Shown here: positions 17,161 to 22,936 of the stretch, in pieces
Layout: every line of letters starts with the position of its first letter
Position numbering within the stretch: position 1 is the first letter of the stretch
Assembly (NCBI GenBank): GCA_004557125.1
Contig: SFET01000024.1
Location: forward strand, 1-30,770
Direction: 5' to 3'
From: Clostridiales bacterium
GTDB taxonomy: Bacteria; Bacillota; Clostridia; Christensenellales; Aristaeellaceae
Length of the DNA: 30,770 nt
Translations under genes and position numbers: made by a program
The notes under the pieces: generated by a model
The model's input: only the letters and a program-made list of their open reading frames with translations
Told to the model about the DNA's origin: nothing
The model's database searches: none

Positions 17161-17688
17161 TCAGAACATCACGCCAAGGCCAAAGCGGAATGCCGCCCAG
17201 ATCGCGACAGCCGCAAGGAGCACAATGACATAGTACAGCGGTTTCCGGCAGCGAAAGAGGCAGAGCATCAGCACGCCAAAGACCGCGGCACCAATGGCAA
17301 AGTTGCCAGTCTTTTCGGCAACCAGCCAGAAAACGATCATGCACAGGAAGATGAAGACTGCCTTGACCTCCACCAGCAGATTGATCGTCGTCGTTTTGAT
17401 CGGCTCCTTGCGCATGAGCTTGATCACCTGATTGACAATCAGGACGATGGAGCAGGCGATCATGATGTACATCAGCAGATTCGGGAAGGCCTGTCCGTTG
17501 ACCAGCTCCTTCTTTTTGATCTCAATCTGCTGCGGAATGATTCTGAGCATCACCAGGCCGAAGATCAGGAAAATGACGCCGCCGAGCAGATCGGTAGGCA
17601 CCTTCCATTCCTTCTTTTTGAGCTTATCGCCGATGGCGTCGAGCCTCGCGTCGATGCAGGCGATCAGGCTCCTGTTTTCATTATCCAT
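17161..17688 (-). CDS. tctB: Tripartite tricarboxylate transporter small membrane subunit TctB
   Basis: Small membrane subunit of 175 residues. After a charged N-terminus come about four helices: TDLLGGVIFLIFGLVMLRII, FPNLLMYIMIACSIVLIVNQ, VKAVFIFLCMIVFWLVAEKTGNF-type, and the C-terminal YYVIVLLAAVAIWAAFRFGL. TctB is poorly conserved, so the call rests partly on its place between tctC and tctA. The start at 17688 is preceded two bases away by GGGGGAAACGG; the longer open frame upstream overlaps an intergenic hairpin and is not used. The same 15-nt block (ACTGGGGGAAACGGT) precedes the LacI gene. Confidence 0.88.
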   Translation of the reverse strand: MDNENRSLIACIDARLDAIGDKLKKKEWKVPTDLLGGVIFLIFGLVMLRIIPQQIEIKKKELVNGQAFPNLLMYIMIACSIVLIVNQVIKLMRKEPIKTTTINLLVEVKAVFIFLCMIVFWLVAEKTGNFAIGAAVFGVLMLCLFRCRKPLYYVIVLLAAVAIWAAFRFGLGVMF

Positions 17689-17735
17689 ACCGTTTCCCCC
17701 AGTGTGAGCGGCATTTGCTTTTTTCACGATTCCAT

Positions 17736-17788
17736 GCTGATCAAAAGGGCAATGCAAGGCATCTTCCCTGCATTGCCCGGTGATCAGC
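17736..17788 (-). terminator. Two-tier hairpin between tctC and tctB
   Basis: The outer arms GCTGATCA/TGATCAGC (17736-17743 with 17781-17788) enclose a perfect 10-bp inner stem GGGCAATGCA/TGCATTGCCC (17747-17756 with 17769-17778) with a 12-nt loop. On the minus strand the inner stem is followed by TTTTG. It probably reduces read-through into tctB and tctA or stabilises the tctC message. Confidence 0.7.
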
Positions 17789-17796
17789 CCTGTCAA

Positions 17797-18750
17797 TTAC
17801 TCAGCAACCAGATCGTAATACTCGTTGACGATGCTCTTGACATTCTCGATATGCGCGATGGTCTCCTCTTCGGTCATCGGATCAGCCTCCAGCAGCATGG
17901 TGTTGTTCAGCCAATCCACCATCCCCTCATCGGCCAGGATCTGCGCATACAGCGCCTTGATGTCAGCGATCTTCTGCTCGTCCGCGCCGGCCTTGGCGAA
18001 GATGAAGCAGCGGTTGCGGAAGTACGGATAGCCATACTGACCCACGCCCTCAACGCCGGCGAACGGGCCCTGCGCAATCGGCTGGCCGTCGAACGCAGCA
18101 AACACGTCGACGCCGCCCTGCTGCCAAGTCTCCAGGATCTGGCTCTGGTGAGAAACCGCAACGTCCACCTCGCCGCGCGCAACAGCCTGAGCAGCCTCGG
18201 CCGCGGACTCGTACGGAATCAGACAGAACTGATCGCCATAGCCCATCGCGCCGATCAGCGCAGCGGCCAGGAAAGCCTCGGAGCCGGTGGCGCCGTTGGT
18301 GCCAACCATGATCTGATTGCCGGCCTCCAGATACGCCTTCAGCGCGTCGATGGAGGTGATGCCCAGCTCCTTGCGGGCGCTGGCGACAAAGATGGAGGAG
18401 TACAGATTTTCAACGTACTTGAAATCATCGTAGGTAAAGTTCATGCGTGCGGGATCGAGGATCGCCGTGATGCCAAACATACCCTCGCCGATGAAGCACA
18501 TCTGCGGATCCGCCTCGGTGTACTTGGTCAGCCAGCTGTTGATGGTCGCGGTATCGCCCTTTTCAGCATTGGCCACAAGAACGTAGTCCTGGCTATAGGT
18601 GGTCGAGAGCGCGGCAGCCTTCTGATTGACCATCGCGGCGACGCCGGACGGCGCCCACGGGCAGGTGACGGTCCAGGCCTCGGCAGCCAGAGCAGACACG
18701 CAGCTCAGGCACAGCATGAGCGCCAGAACGAGAGAGACGAGCTTTTTCAT
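17797..18750 (-). CDS. tctC: Tripartite tricarboxylate transporter substrate-binding protein TctC
   Basis: Exported binding protein of 317 residues, the normal TctC/Bug size. The signal peptide MKKLVSLVLALMLCLSCVSA ends near ALAAEA; a strict lipobox is absent although a Cys is in the h-region. The mature start WTVTCPWAPSG matches the first Bug-family ligand loop, and GTNGATGSEAFLAAALIG matches the second. The usual acidic residue after the first loop glycines is not evident (SGVAAMVNQ), hinting at a ligand other than a simple carboxylate pair. The start at 18750 follows AAGGAGGCTATCATC. It is the first gene of the tctCBA-sulfatase operon, with a leader of about 170 nt. Confidence 0.92.
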   Translation of the reverse strand: MKKLVSLVLALMLCLSCVSALAAEAWTVTCPWAPSGVAAMVNQKAAALSTTYSQDYVLVANAEKGDTATINSWLTKYTEADPQMCFIGEGMFGITAILDPARMNFTYDDFKYVENLYSSIFVASARKELGITSIDALKAYLEAGNQIMVGTNGATGSEAFLAAALIGAMGYGDQFCLIPYESAAEAAQAVARGEVDVAVSHQSQILETWQQGGVDVFAAFDGQPIAQGPFAGVEGVGQYGYPYFRNRCFIFAKAGADEQKIADIKALYAQILADEGMVDWLNNTMLLEADPMTEEETIAHIENVKSIVNEYYDLVAE

Positions 18751-18772
18751 GATGATAGCCTCCTTATTTTTT

Positions 18773-18793
18773 ACCGGCTCCCCAGGAACCGGT
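18773..18793 (-). promoter_or_regulatory. Leader hairpin just upstream of the tctC ribosome site
   Basis: On the minus strand ACCGGTTCC, loop TGG and GGAGCCGGT form a 9-bp stem with one G-U pair, followed by A6 and then the AAGGAGG ribosome site. There is no T run, so it is not a terminator. It may protect the message 5' of the ribosome site or tune initiation. Confidence 0.4.
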
Positions 18794-18862
18794 TTGAATC
18801 GCATCCGATAGATTGCCAGCCGCATAGGGCTGTACACACGAATTGGCCATTCCGTATCTAGC

Positions 18863-18870
18863 ATACGTAT
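18863..18870. promoter_or_regulatory. LacI-type operator candidate O2 (distal, in tctC leader)
   Basis: Palindrome ATACGTAT with the central CG usual in LacI-family sites. Read on the minus strand the core extends to TGTATACGTAT, identical over 11 bp to the plus-strand reading of the second site at 18905-18912. The centres are exactly 42 bp apart, four helical turns, so both would face the same side of the DNA. Confidence 0.7.
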
Positions 18871-18904
18871 ACATTTTTTCATTTGTGTCATTTTTCCTGT
18901 TTGT

Positions 18905-18912
18905 ATACGTAT
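18905..18912. promoter_or_regulatory. LacI-type operator candidate O1 (at the tctC transcription start)
   Basis: Palindrome ATACGTAT within TGTATACGTATTCA (18902-18915), symmetric over 14 bp apart from one pair, with a central CG. It lies about 12 bp after the expected transcription start of the promoter at 18928-18956, where a bound repressor would block initiation or escape. Confidence 0.75.
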
Positions 18913-18927
18913 TCATTTGTCGATAAT

Positions 18928-18956
18928 AATATATCACGCATTTGAGTGCTTGTCAA
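18928..18956 (-). promoter_or_regulatory. Strong sigma-A promoter of the tctCBA-sulfatase operon
   Basis: On the minus strand: -35 TTGACA (18956-18951, perfect), 17-bp spacer, -10 TATATT (18933-18928, five of six). Expected start near 18921. It lies 26 bp after the stop of the LacI-type gene and is followed by two operator-like palindromes, the layout of a repressed, inducible operon. Confidence 0.8.
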
Positions 18957-18981
18957 CACCACAAAAGCGTGATTGCGGAAT

Positions 18982-20001
18982 TTATTTATTTTCTCTCGTC
19001 GTATCCCTTAAAACCATCTGCGCCTGATAATACACCGTCTGCGGCGTAATCTCCTTGCCTTCAATCAGGCTGATGAGCAAATCGCAGCCATCCTTCACCA
19101 TTTGGCGAACCGGCGAACGCATCGTGCTCAGCCGCGGCGTGAACCAGGACGCCATCGGGATGTCATCCATGCCAAAGACCTGTGCCTGCCGCGGCACATC
19201 CACGCCAAGCTCGCGCAGCGCATTGAGCACGCCCAGCGCCATCATGTCATTGTAGACGAAGATGCTGGTTGACCCGTTTTCAAACAGCTCCCGACGGTCA
19301 AGAACCGCCTCGCGGGCGGCGGAGGGCAATCTTTCCGCGGAAAGGATGGCATCATCCTCCAGTTTTTTTCCCATCGAAGCCAGGCCTTTCCTGAATCCAT
19401 GCAGGCGGCTGCTTTTGGCCGGCGGCTCATCATCCACCGCCAGATAGGCATACCTGTCTCCATCCTGGCTGCCAAGGAACTGCCCGATCTGAAAGCCTGC
19501 GTTCTCTTCGTCGATCATCAGCTGATGCAGCATGGGGTTTTCCTGCAGCGCACAGTGCAGCGAGACGAACGGCACATGGAATTTCTCAATCAGATCAATC
19601 TCGCGCTCCAGCAGCTGGGGCCTGAAGTTGATCAGTCCATCCACCTTGCCGCTGCGAATGACGCGCTCAAACGTATTGCTCTTGAGCTGGGGATCGTGAT
19701 CGTAGACGATCATGATGTCATAGTTCCTGTGGCTGAGCTCACGCTGGAGCTGGTCAGAGATATGCGTGAACATCAGGTTCTTGCTCAGGCTGTCAAAGTT
19801 CAGCGGAAACAACACGCCAATCGTCTGCGTCTTGCTGGTCTTCAGGCTCCGCGCCTGAGAATTGAGCACAAAGCCGTACTCCTCCGCCTTCTGCTCAACA
19901 TAAAGCCTCGTCCTTTCACAAACAGAAGGGCTGCCATTGAGCGCCCGCGAAACCGTAGCCTGCGATACGCCGATCAGTTCCGCAAATTCACGTGATGTCA
20001 T
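18982..20001 (-). CDS. LacI-family transcription regulator
   Basis: Repressor of about 339 residues, the normal family size. The N-terminal helix-turn-helix and hinge are clear (FAELIGVSQATVSRALNGSP, then SLKTSKTQTIGVLFP). The periplasmic-binding-protein-like effector domain follows, with VDGLINFRP, VPFVSLHC, FVYNDMMALGVLNALRE and VFGMDDIPMASWFTP as family landmarks. The ATG at 20001 begins right at the HTH domain and has GGGGGAAACGG 5 nt upstream; the longer open frame would add residues not found in the family. It lies just upstream of, and in the same direction as, the tctCBA-sulfatase operon, which carries two LacI-type palindromes. The effector is probably a small molecule from the sulfatase substrate. 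Confidence 0.93.
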   Translation of the reverse strand: MTSREFAELIGVSQATVSRALNGSPSVCERTRLYVEQKAEEYGFVLNSQARSLKTSKTQTIGVLFPLNFDSLSKNLMFTHISDQLQRELSHRNYDIMIVYDHDPQLKSNTFERVIRSGKVDGLINFRPQLLEREIDLIEKFHVPFVSLHCALQENPMLHQLMIDEENAGFQIGQFLGSQDGDRYAYLAVDDEPPAKSSRLHGFRKGLASMGKKLEDDAILSAERLPSAAREAVLDRRELFENGSTSIFVYNDMMALGVLNALRELGVDVPRQAQVFGMDDIPMASWFTPRLSTMRSPVRQMVKDGCDLLISLIEGKEITPQTVYYQAQMVLRDTTRENK

Positions 20002-20049
20002 CCAACCGTTTCCCCCAGTCCTAACCATTTCCGAGAATGTACCTTCTGA

Positions 20050-20078
20050 ATAGTAAAGCATCATCAGCAACTTGTCAA
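20050..20078 (-). promoter_or_regulatory. Promoter of the LacI-type regulator
   Basis: On the minus strand: -35 TTGACA (20078-20073, perfect), 17-bp spacer, -10 TACTAT (20055-20050, four of six). It lies 49 nt upstream of the start at 20001. No copy of the ATACGTAT operator is present, so there is no sign of autorepression at this promoter. Confidence 0.7.
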
Positions 20079-20137
20079 TGTTTATTGATTTTTCCTTTCC
20101 ATCTGCTCAAAGTCAGAAGCGGAGACAATCCGCGCGC

Positions 20138-20166
20138 TTGCGAAGCCTCTGATGTTCGGATATAAT
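20138..20166 (+). promoter_or_regulatory. Promoter of the ECF sigma operon
   Basis: TTGCGA (20138-20143, four of six), 17-bp spacer and a perfect TATAAT (20161-20166), with the sigma-factor start 51 nt further on. This is a housekeeping-type promoter, giving basal expression of the module. No clear ECF-type autoregulatory promoter was recognised in the gap. Confidence 0.65.
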
Positions 20167-20217
20167 GTAGGATATCTGGGTTCACGTGCGCAGAAGACGC
20201 GAAGGGAGGCGGCCAGC

Positions 20218-20772
20218 ATGATTTCGGATGAAACCGCATACCGGCGGTATCTGGACGGCGAGGAGAAGGCCGCCGATCTGCTGGTTGAGCGGTACGGCGA
20301 CGCATTGACGCTGTACATCCACGGCTATCTGCGGGATATGCACGAGGCCGAGGATCTGATGATTGACGCGTTCTCGCAGATTTTTGCGAAGGAGCGTCCC
20401 ATCACAGGCGCGGGCGCGTTCAGGGCGTACCTGTACAAGACAGCGCGGCATCTCGCCCTGCGCCACAGCAGGCGAAACCGGCTGCGCCTTCTTCGGCTCG
20501 ACGCGCTCCCCTTTGAGCCGCAGAGCGACGTGCTGGCGGACACGGCGCTTGTGCGCAGCGAGCAAAGCCGCCAGCTCTATGCCGCGCTGGCGAGGCTGAA
20601 GGCGGAATACCGTGAGGCGCTGTACCTCGTCTACTTCGCGGAGCTCAGCTACCGCAGCGCGGCGACCGTCATGGGAAAGAGCGAGGCGCAGATCACCAAC
20701 CTTGTCCACCGCGGCAAGCAGAGCCTGAAGCAGATTCTGGAGCAGGAGGGATTCACCCGTGCGGACGAATGA
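20218..20772 (+). CDS. ECF RNA polymerase sigma factor
   Basis: Sigma-70 family factor of 184 residues with regions 2 and 4 only, the ECF layout. Region 2 includes ERYGDALTLYIHGYLRDMHE and AEDLMIDAFSQIF (the core-binding DAF helix), then RAYLYKTARHLALRHSRR. Region 4 includes LPAEYREAL-like LKAEYREALYLVYFAELSY and the HTH SAATVMGKSEAQITNLVHRG. The ATG at 20218 has GAAGGGAGG upstream. It overlaps the next gene by 14 bp and heads a set ending in a PrsW-type protease, so it is expected to be held at the membrane by an anti-sigma and released on an envelope signal (inference from sigma/PrsW systems). Confidence 0.94.
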   Translation: MISDETAYRRYLDGEEKAADLLVERYGDALTLYIHGYLRDMHEAEDLMIDAFSQIFAKERPITGAGAFRAYLYKTARHLALRHSRRNRLRLLRLDALPFEPQSDVLADTALVRSEQSRQLYAALARLKAEYREALYLVYFAELSYRSAATVMGKSEAQITNLVHRGKQSLKQILEQEGFTRADE

Positions 20773-21109
20773 GGAACGCATCCGGCTGGTTCATGAAAGG
20801 GCGACGCAGCGGAGACGGGAAAGGGCGCAGCGGCGCCGCCGCGCGCTTGACGCGGCCTGCATAGCGGTGTGCCTGCTGCTGGTCGCCGGCGCCGGCACGC
20901 TGATGCCGGGGCTGATAGCCCGCGCGACGGGGAGCATCGTGGCCCATGCCTCGGGCGCGGCCAGCCTGATCGGCGACCATGCCGCACTGGGGTATATCCT
21001 GATGGGGCTGATGGCCTTCCTGCTGGGCGTTTGCGTGACGGTATGCCTGTACCGGCTGCGCCGCAGGGATGAGCGCCGGCAGCGCGAGGAGGACTGCGAT
21101 GAACTTTGA
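20759..21109 (+). CDS. Small two-TM protein, candidate anti-sigma factor
   Basis: Protein of 116 residues with no family I can name. A charged N-terminal helix (NEERIRLVHERATQRRRERA, residues 4-23, continuing basic to 28) precedes TM1 (about 31-53), an outer segment of about 22 residues, TM2 (about 77-97, LGYILMGLMAFLLGVCVTVC) and a charged tail. The GTG at 20759 has AGGAGGG eight bases upstream, inside the sigma gene, so it is translationally coupled to the sigma factor. That is the usual position of an anti-sigma, and the cytoplasmic N-terminal helix could bind sigma. It has no zinc-finger or RsgI/RsiW signature. The protein at 22504-22833 is a paralogue. Confidence 0.85.
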   Translation: MRTNEERIRLVHERATQRRRERAQRRRRALDAACIAVCLLLVAGAGTLMPGLIARATGSIVAHASGAASLIGDHAALGYILMGLMAFLLGVCVTVCLYRLRRRDERRQREEDCDEL

Positions 21110-21713
21110 GCTGATCGACAATCTCTTTCAGGTGGCGGCGCTGGGCTGCGCCGCTGCCGCCGCCGTGATCCTGGCGCTGCGGCATAAGAGCCGCCCTCTG
21201 CTGATGCTCGCCCTCGCCTACGCCTGCTTTGCCATGGGCACGCTGTATTTTGTGCTGCATCTGGCCATCATCGGGGATATCCCGCGGGTCTTCTATGTCT
21301 CGGAGGTGTCGTGGCTGGCCTCCTACCTCTGCTTCCTCTCGCTGCAGATCCTGCGCACGGAGACGCTCCGGCTCCGCATGCGTCCGCTGCCCGCAGCCGG
21401 CGCGGCGCTGACCGCGGCGCTCGTTCTGCATTTCCGCATGCTGGGGCCGTCGATTCTGATGTCCCTGCTCTTTGCGCTGACGCTGGGCGCCATCGTGTAC
21501 CTGAGCGCGTTTCACTGGCAGCGCTGCCCGGCGCAGCGGCGGACGGACGGGCTGCTGCTTGGCTGCATCGCGCTGCAGCTGCTGCTGTTCATCGTCTCCA
21601 TCTTCTTCAGCGATTTCACCCGCTTCAACCTGTACTTCGCCGTGGACATCGCGCTGACCCTTTCCCTTGCGGCGCTGCTGCCGCTGACGCTGCGGGAGGT
21701 GACGGACCGGTGA
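21099..21713 (+). CDS. Seven-TM membrane protein of unknown family
   Basis: Protein of 204 residues made almost wholly of membrane helices. I count seven: near residues 9-29, 33-57, 68-88, 99-117, 121-141, 151-172 and 176-198. Loops are short. FYVSEVSWLASYLCFLSLQ in helix 3 is the most distinctive stretch. The start at 21099 follows GCGAGGAGGACTGCG. It overlaps the two-TM gene by 11 bp and the protease gene by 4 bp. No enzyme motif is visible. A sensory or scaffold role between sigma regulation and the protease is possible from context only. Confidence 0.85.
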   Translation: MNFELIDNLFQVAALGCAAAAAVILALRHKSRPLLMLALAYACFAMGTLYFVLHLAIIGDIPRVFYVSEVSWLASYLCFLSLQILRTETLRLRMRPLPAAGAALTAALVLHFRMLGPSILMSLLFALTLGAIVYLSAFHWQRCPAQRRTDGLLLGCIALQLLLFIVSIFFSDFTRFNLYFAVDIALTLSLAALLPLTLREVTDR

Positions 21714-22351
21714 CCTACATCGAAAACATCTTCGTCTGCCTCGCCCTTCCGCTGATCCTGTCGCTGCTTTTCACCCGGGGGCGCGCGCGCAGCTTTCCCC
21801 TCTTCGTCGTCGCGGGGATGAGCGTCTGCCTGCTGTCGGCCTATGTCAGCAGCTTTTTCATGGGGTATTGCGGGGCGGACGCCCGGGTGGCCGTCATCGA
21901 GATCACCCCGGTCTGCGAGGAAATCCTCAAGCTGCTGCCGCTGCTGTTCTACCTGCTGATCTTCGAGCCAAAGCCCCGCGAGCTGCCCGGCGCGGCGCTG
22001 GCGATCGCCGTGGGCTTTGCCACCTTTGAAAACGTCTGCTATCTGACGGAGAACGGCGCGGAGGATTTGGCATTCCTGCTCATCCGCGGGATTTCCGCCG
22101 GGGCGCTGCACATCCTGTGCGGCGTGCTGTCCGGCTACGGGATTGCCTATGTCTTCCGCCGCCGCTGGCTGGCGCTGACCGGCACCGTGGGCATTCTGGG
22201 CGCCTGCATCGGCTTCCACGGCATCTACAATCTGCTCATCACGGCACAGGGCGTGTGGAAAACGGCGGGCTACCTCTTCCCCTCCGTGCTGCTCGTCTGC
22301 CTGCTCGTCCTCCGGCAGCTTCTTCCTAGGCTGAAGCTCTCCTTTGCATAG
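21710..22351 (+). CDS. prsW: PrsW-type intramembrane metalloprotease
   Basis: Membrane protease of 213 residues. Signature residues are all present within or near helices: E70-E71-x2-K74 (ITPVCEEILKLLPL), F105-E106 (GFATFENVCYL), H133 (GALHILCGVLSGYG) and H169 (FHGIYNLL), which are the PrsW catalytic motifs. In Bacillus subtilis PrsW makes the site-1 cut in anti-sigma RsiW; here the co-encoded two-TM protein is the natural candidate substrate. The GTG at 21710 overlaps the previous stop by 4 bp, with GGGAGGTGA about 8-10 nt upstream. A strong terminator follows at once. PrsW is usually unlinked or linked to only a sigma/anti-sigma pair, so a four-gene coupled set is notable. Confidence 0.9.
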   Translation: MTYIENIFVCLALPLILSLLFTRGRARSFPLFVVAGMSVCLLSAYVSSFFMGYCGADARVAVIEITPVCEEILKLLPLLFYLLIFEPKPRELPGAALAIAVGFATFENVCYLTENGAEDLAFLLIRGISAGALHILCGVLSGYGIAYVFRRRWLALTGTVGILGACIGFHGIYNLLITAQGVWKTAGYLFPSVLLVCLLVLRQLLPRLKLSFA

Positions 22352-22369
22352 CGTCATTCCCTTCACCAT

Positions 22370-22402
22370 GCCGTTCCCGGACCGGGGAACGGCTCTTTTT
22401 TT
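22370..22402 (+). terminator. Intrinsic terminator of the sigma-PrsW operon
   Basis: A perfect 9-bp GC-rich stem, GCCGTTCCC (22370-22378) with GGGAACGGC (22385-22393), 6-nt loop, is followed by TCTTTTTTT. It lies 18 bp after the prsW stop and separates the operon from the paralogue at 22504. Confidence 0.92.
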
Positions 22403-22503
22403 GAGAAAAATTTGAAAAGTTTTCCTTCGGGGTGAAAGGATTCTGAATTTCCTGTCTTTTATCATATGGAAGGGTTGATGATGACACAAAGGAGGGTTCG
22501 TTC

Positions 22504-22833
22504 ATGACCTGTACGACGGACACCCGGGTGCGGGCAATTCGCAGCAGAACGAGGCAGTACCGAGCGCGCTGCGAGGCCCGGCAGCTTTCCATCCTGACGG
22601 CGTGCAGCCTGCTGCTGCTCGCGGGCATTGGTCTGCTGCTGAATCATGCACAGTCGTCCGGCGTGGCGACGGTGGCGGGCGCCTACGGCGCGGTGCTGCT
22701 GCAGGACGGTGCGGGGGCGTACGTCGTCATTGGCATTGCCGCCTTTGCCGCAGGCGTGGCGGTGACCGTGCTGTGCGTCCGGCTGAAAAGCAGGGCGGCA
22801 AGGCGCATGAATGAGGAAGACAACGGGGACTGA
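22504..22833 (+). CDS. Small two-TM protein, paralogue of the candidate anti-sigma
   Basis: Protein of 109 residues with the same plan as the one at 20759-21109: basic N-terminal segment, TM1 (about 28-46), outer segment, TM2 (about 73-93) and charged tail. The second half aligns clearly: AYGAVLLQDGAGAYVVIGIA-AFAAGVAVTVLCVRL here matches SGAASLIGDHAALGYILMGL-MAFLLGVCVTVCLYRL there. The start has AAAGGAGGGTTCGTTC upstream. It stands alone after a terminator, so it is a separate transcription unit. It may compete for or modulate the sigma factor or protease. No named family is recognised. Confidence 0.82.
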   Translation: MTCTTDTRVRAIRSRTRQYRARCEARQLSILTACSLLLLAGIGLLLNHAQSSGVATVAGAYGAVLLQDGAGAYVVIGIAAFAAGVAVTVLCVRLKSRAARRMNEEDNGD

Positions 22834-22858
22834 AGTCCCTCCCCTGACGTTCTGGAAG

Positions 22859-22893
22859 CAGCCTGACGGAATTTCGTCGCCAGAAGGCTGTTT
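22859..22893 (+). terminator. Weak terminator-like hairpin after the two-TM paralogue
   Basis: CAGCCT and AGGCTG (22859-22864 with 22885-22890) pair around an inner GACG/CGTC stem (22865-22868 with 22875-22878) with a one-sided 6-nt bulge. Only TTT follows, so termination is likely partial and some read-through into 22937 is possible. Confidence 0.4.
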
Positions 22894-22936
22894 GCATGAA
22901 TAAATGAAAAAAGAAATCATGGAAAGGATGAATCAC

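Noticed and set aside
16885..18861. Plus-strand open frame of 658 codons
   Set aside because: It is antisense to tctA, tctB and tctC and crosses two intergenic regions; no motif is seen.
20649..21515. Minus-strand frames opposite the sigma module
   Set aside because: The plus strand has four coupled genes with good ribosome sites and recognised sigma and PrsW motifs; the minus frames are compositional shadows.
22427..22442. Short TCCTT/AAGGA stem before the two-TM paralogue as a riboswitch
   Set aside because: Only five pairs and no known consensus.
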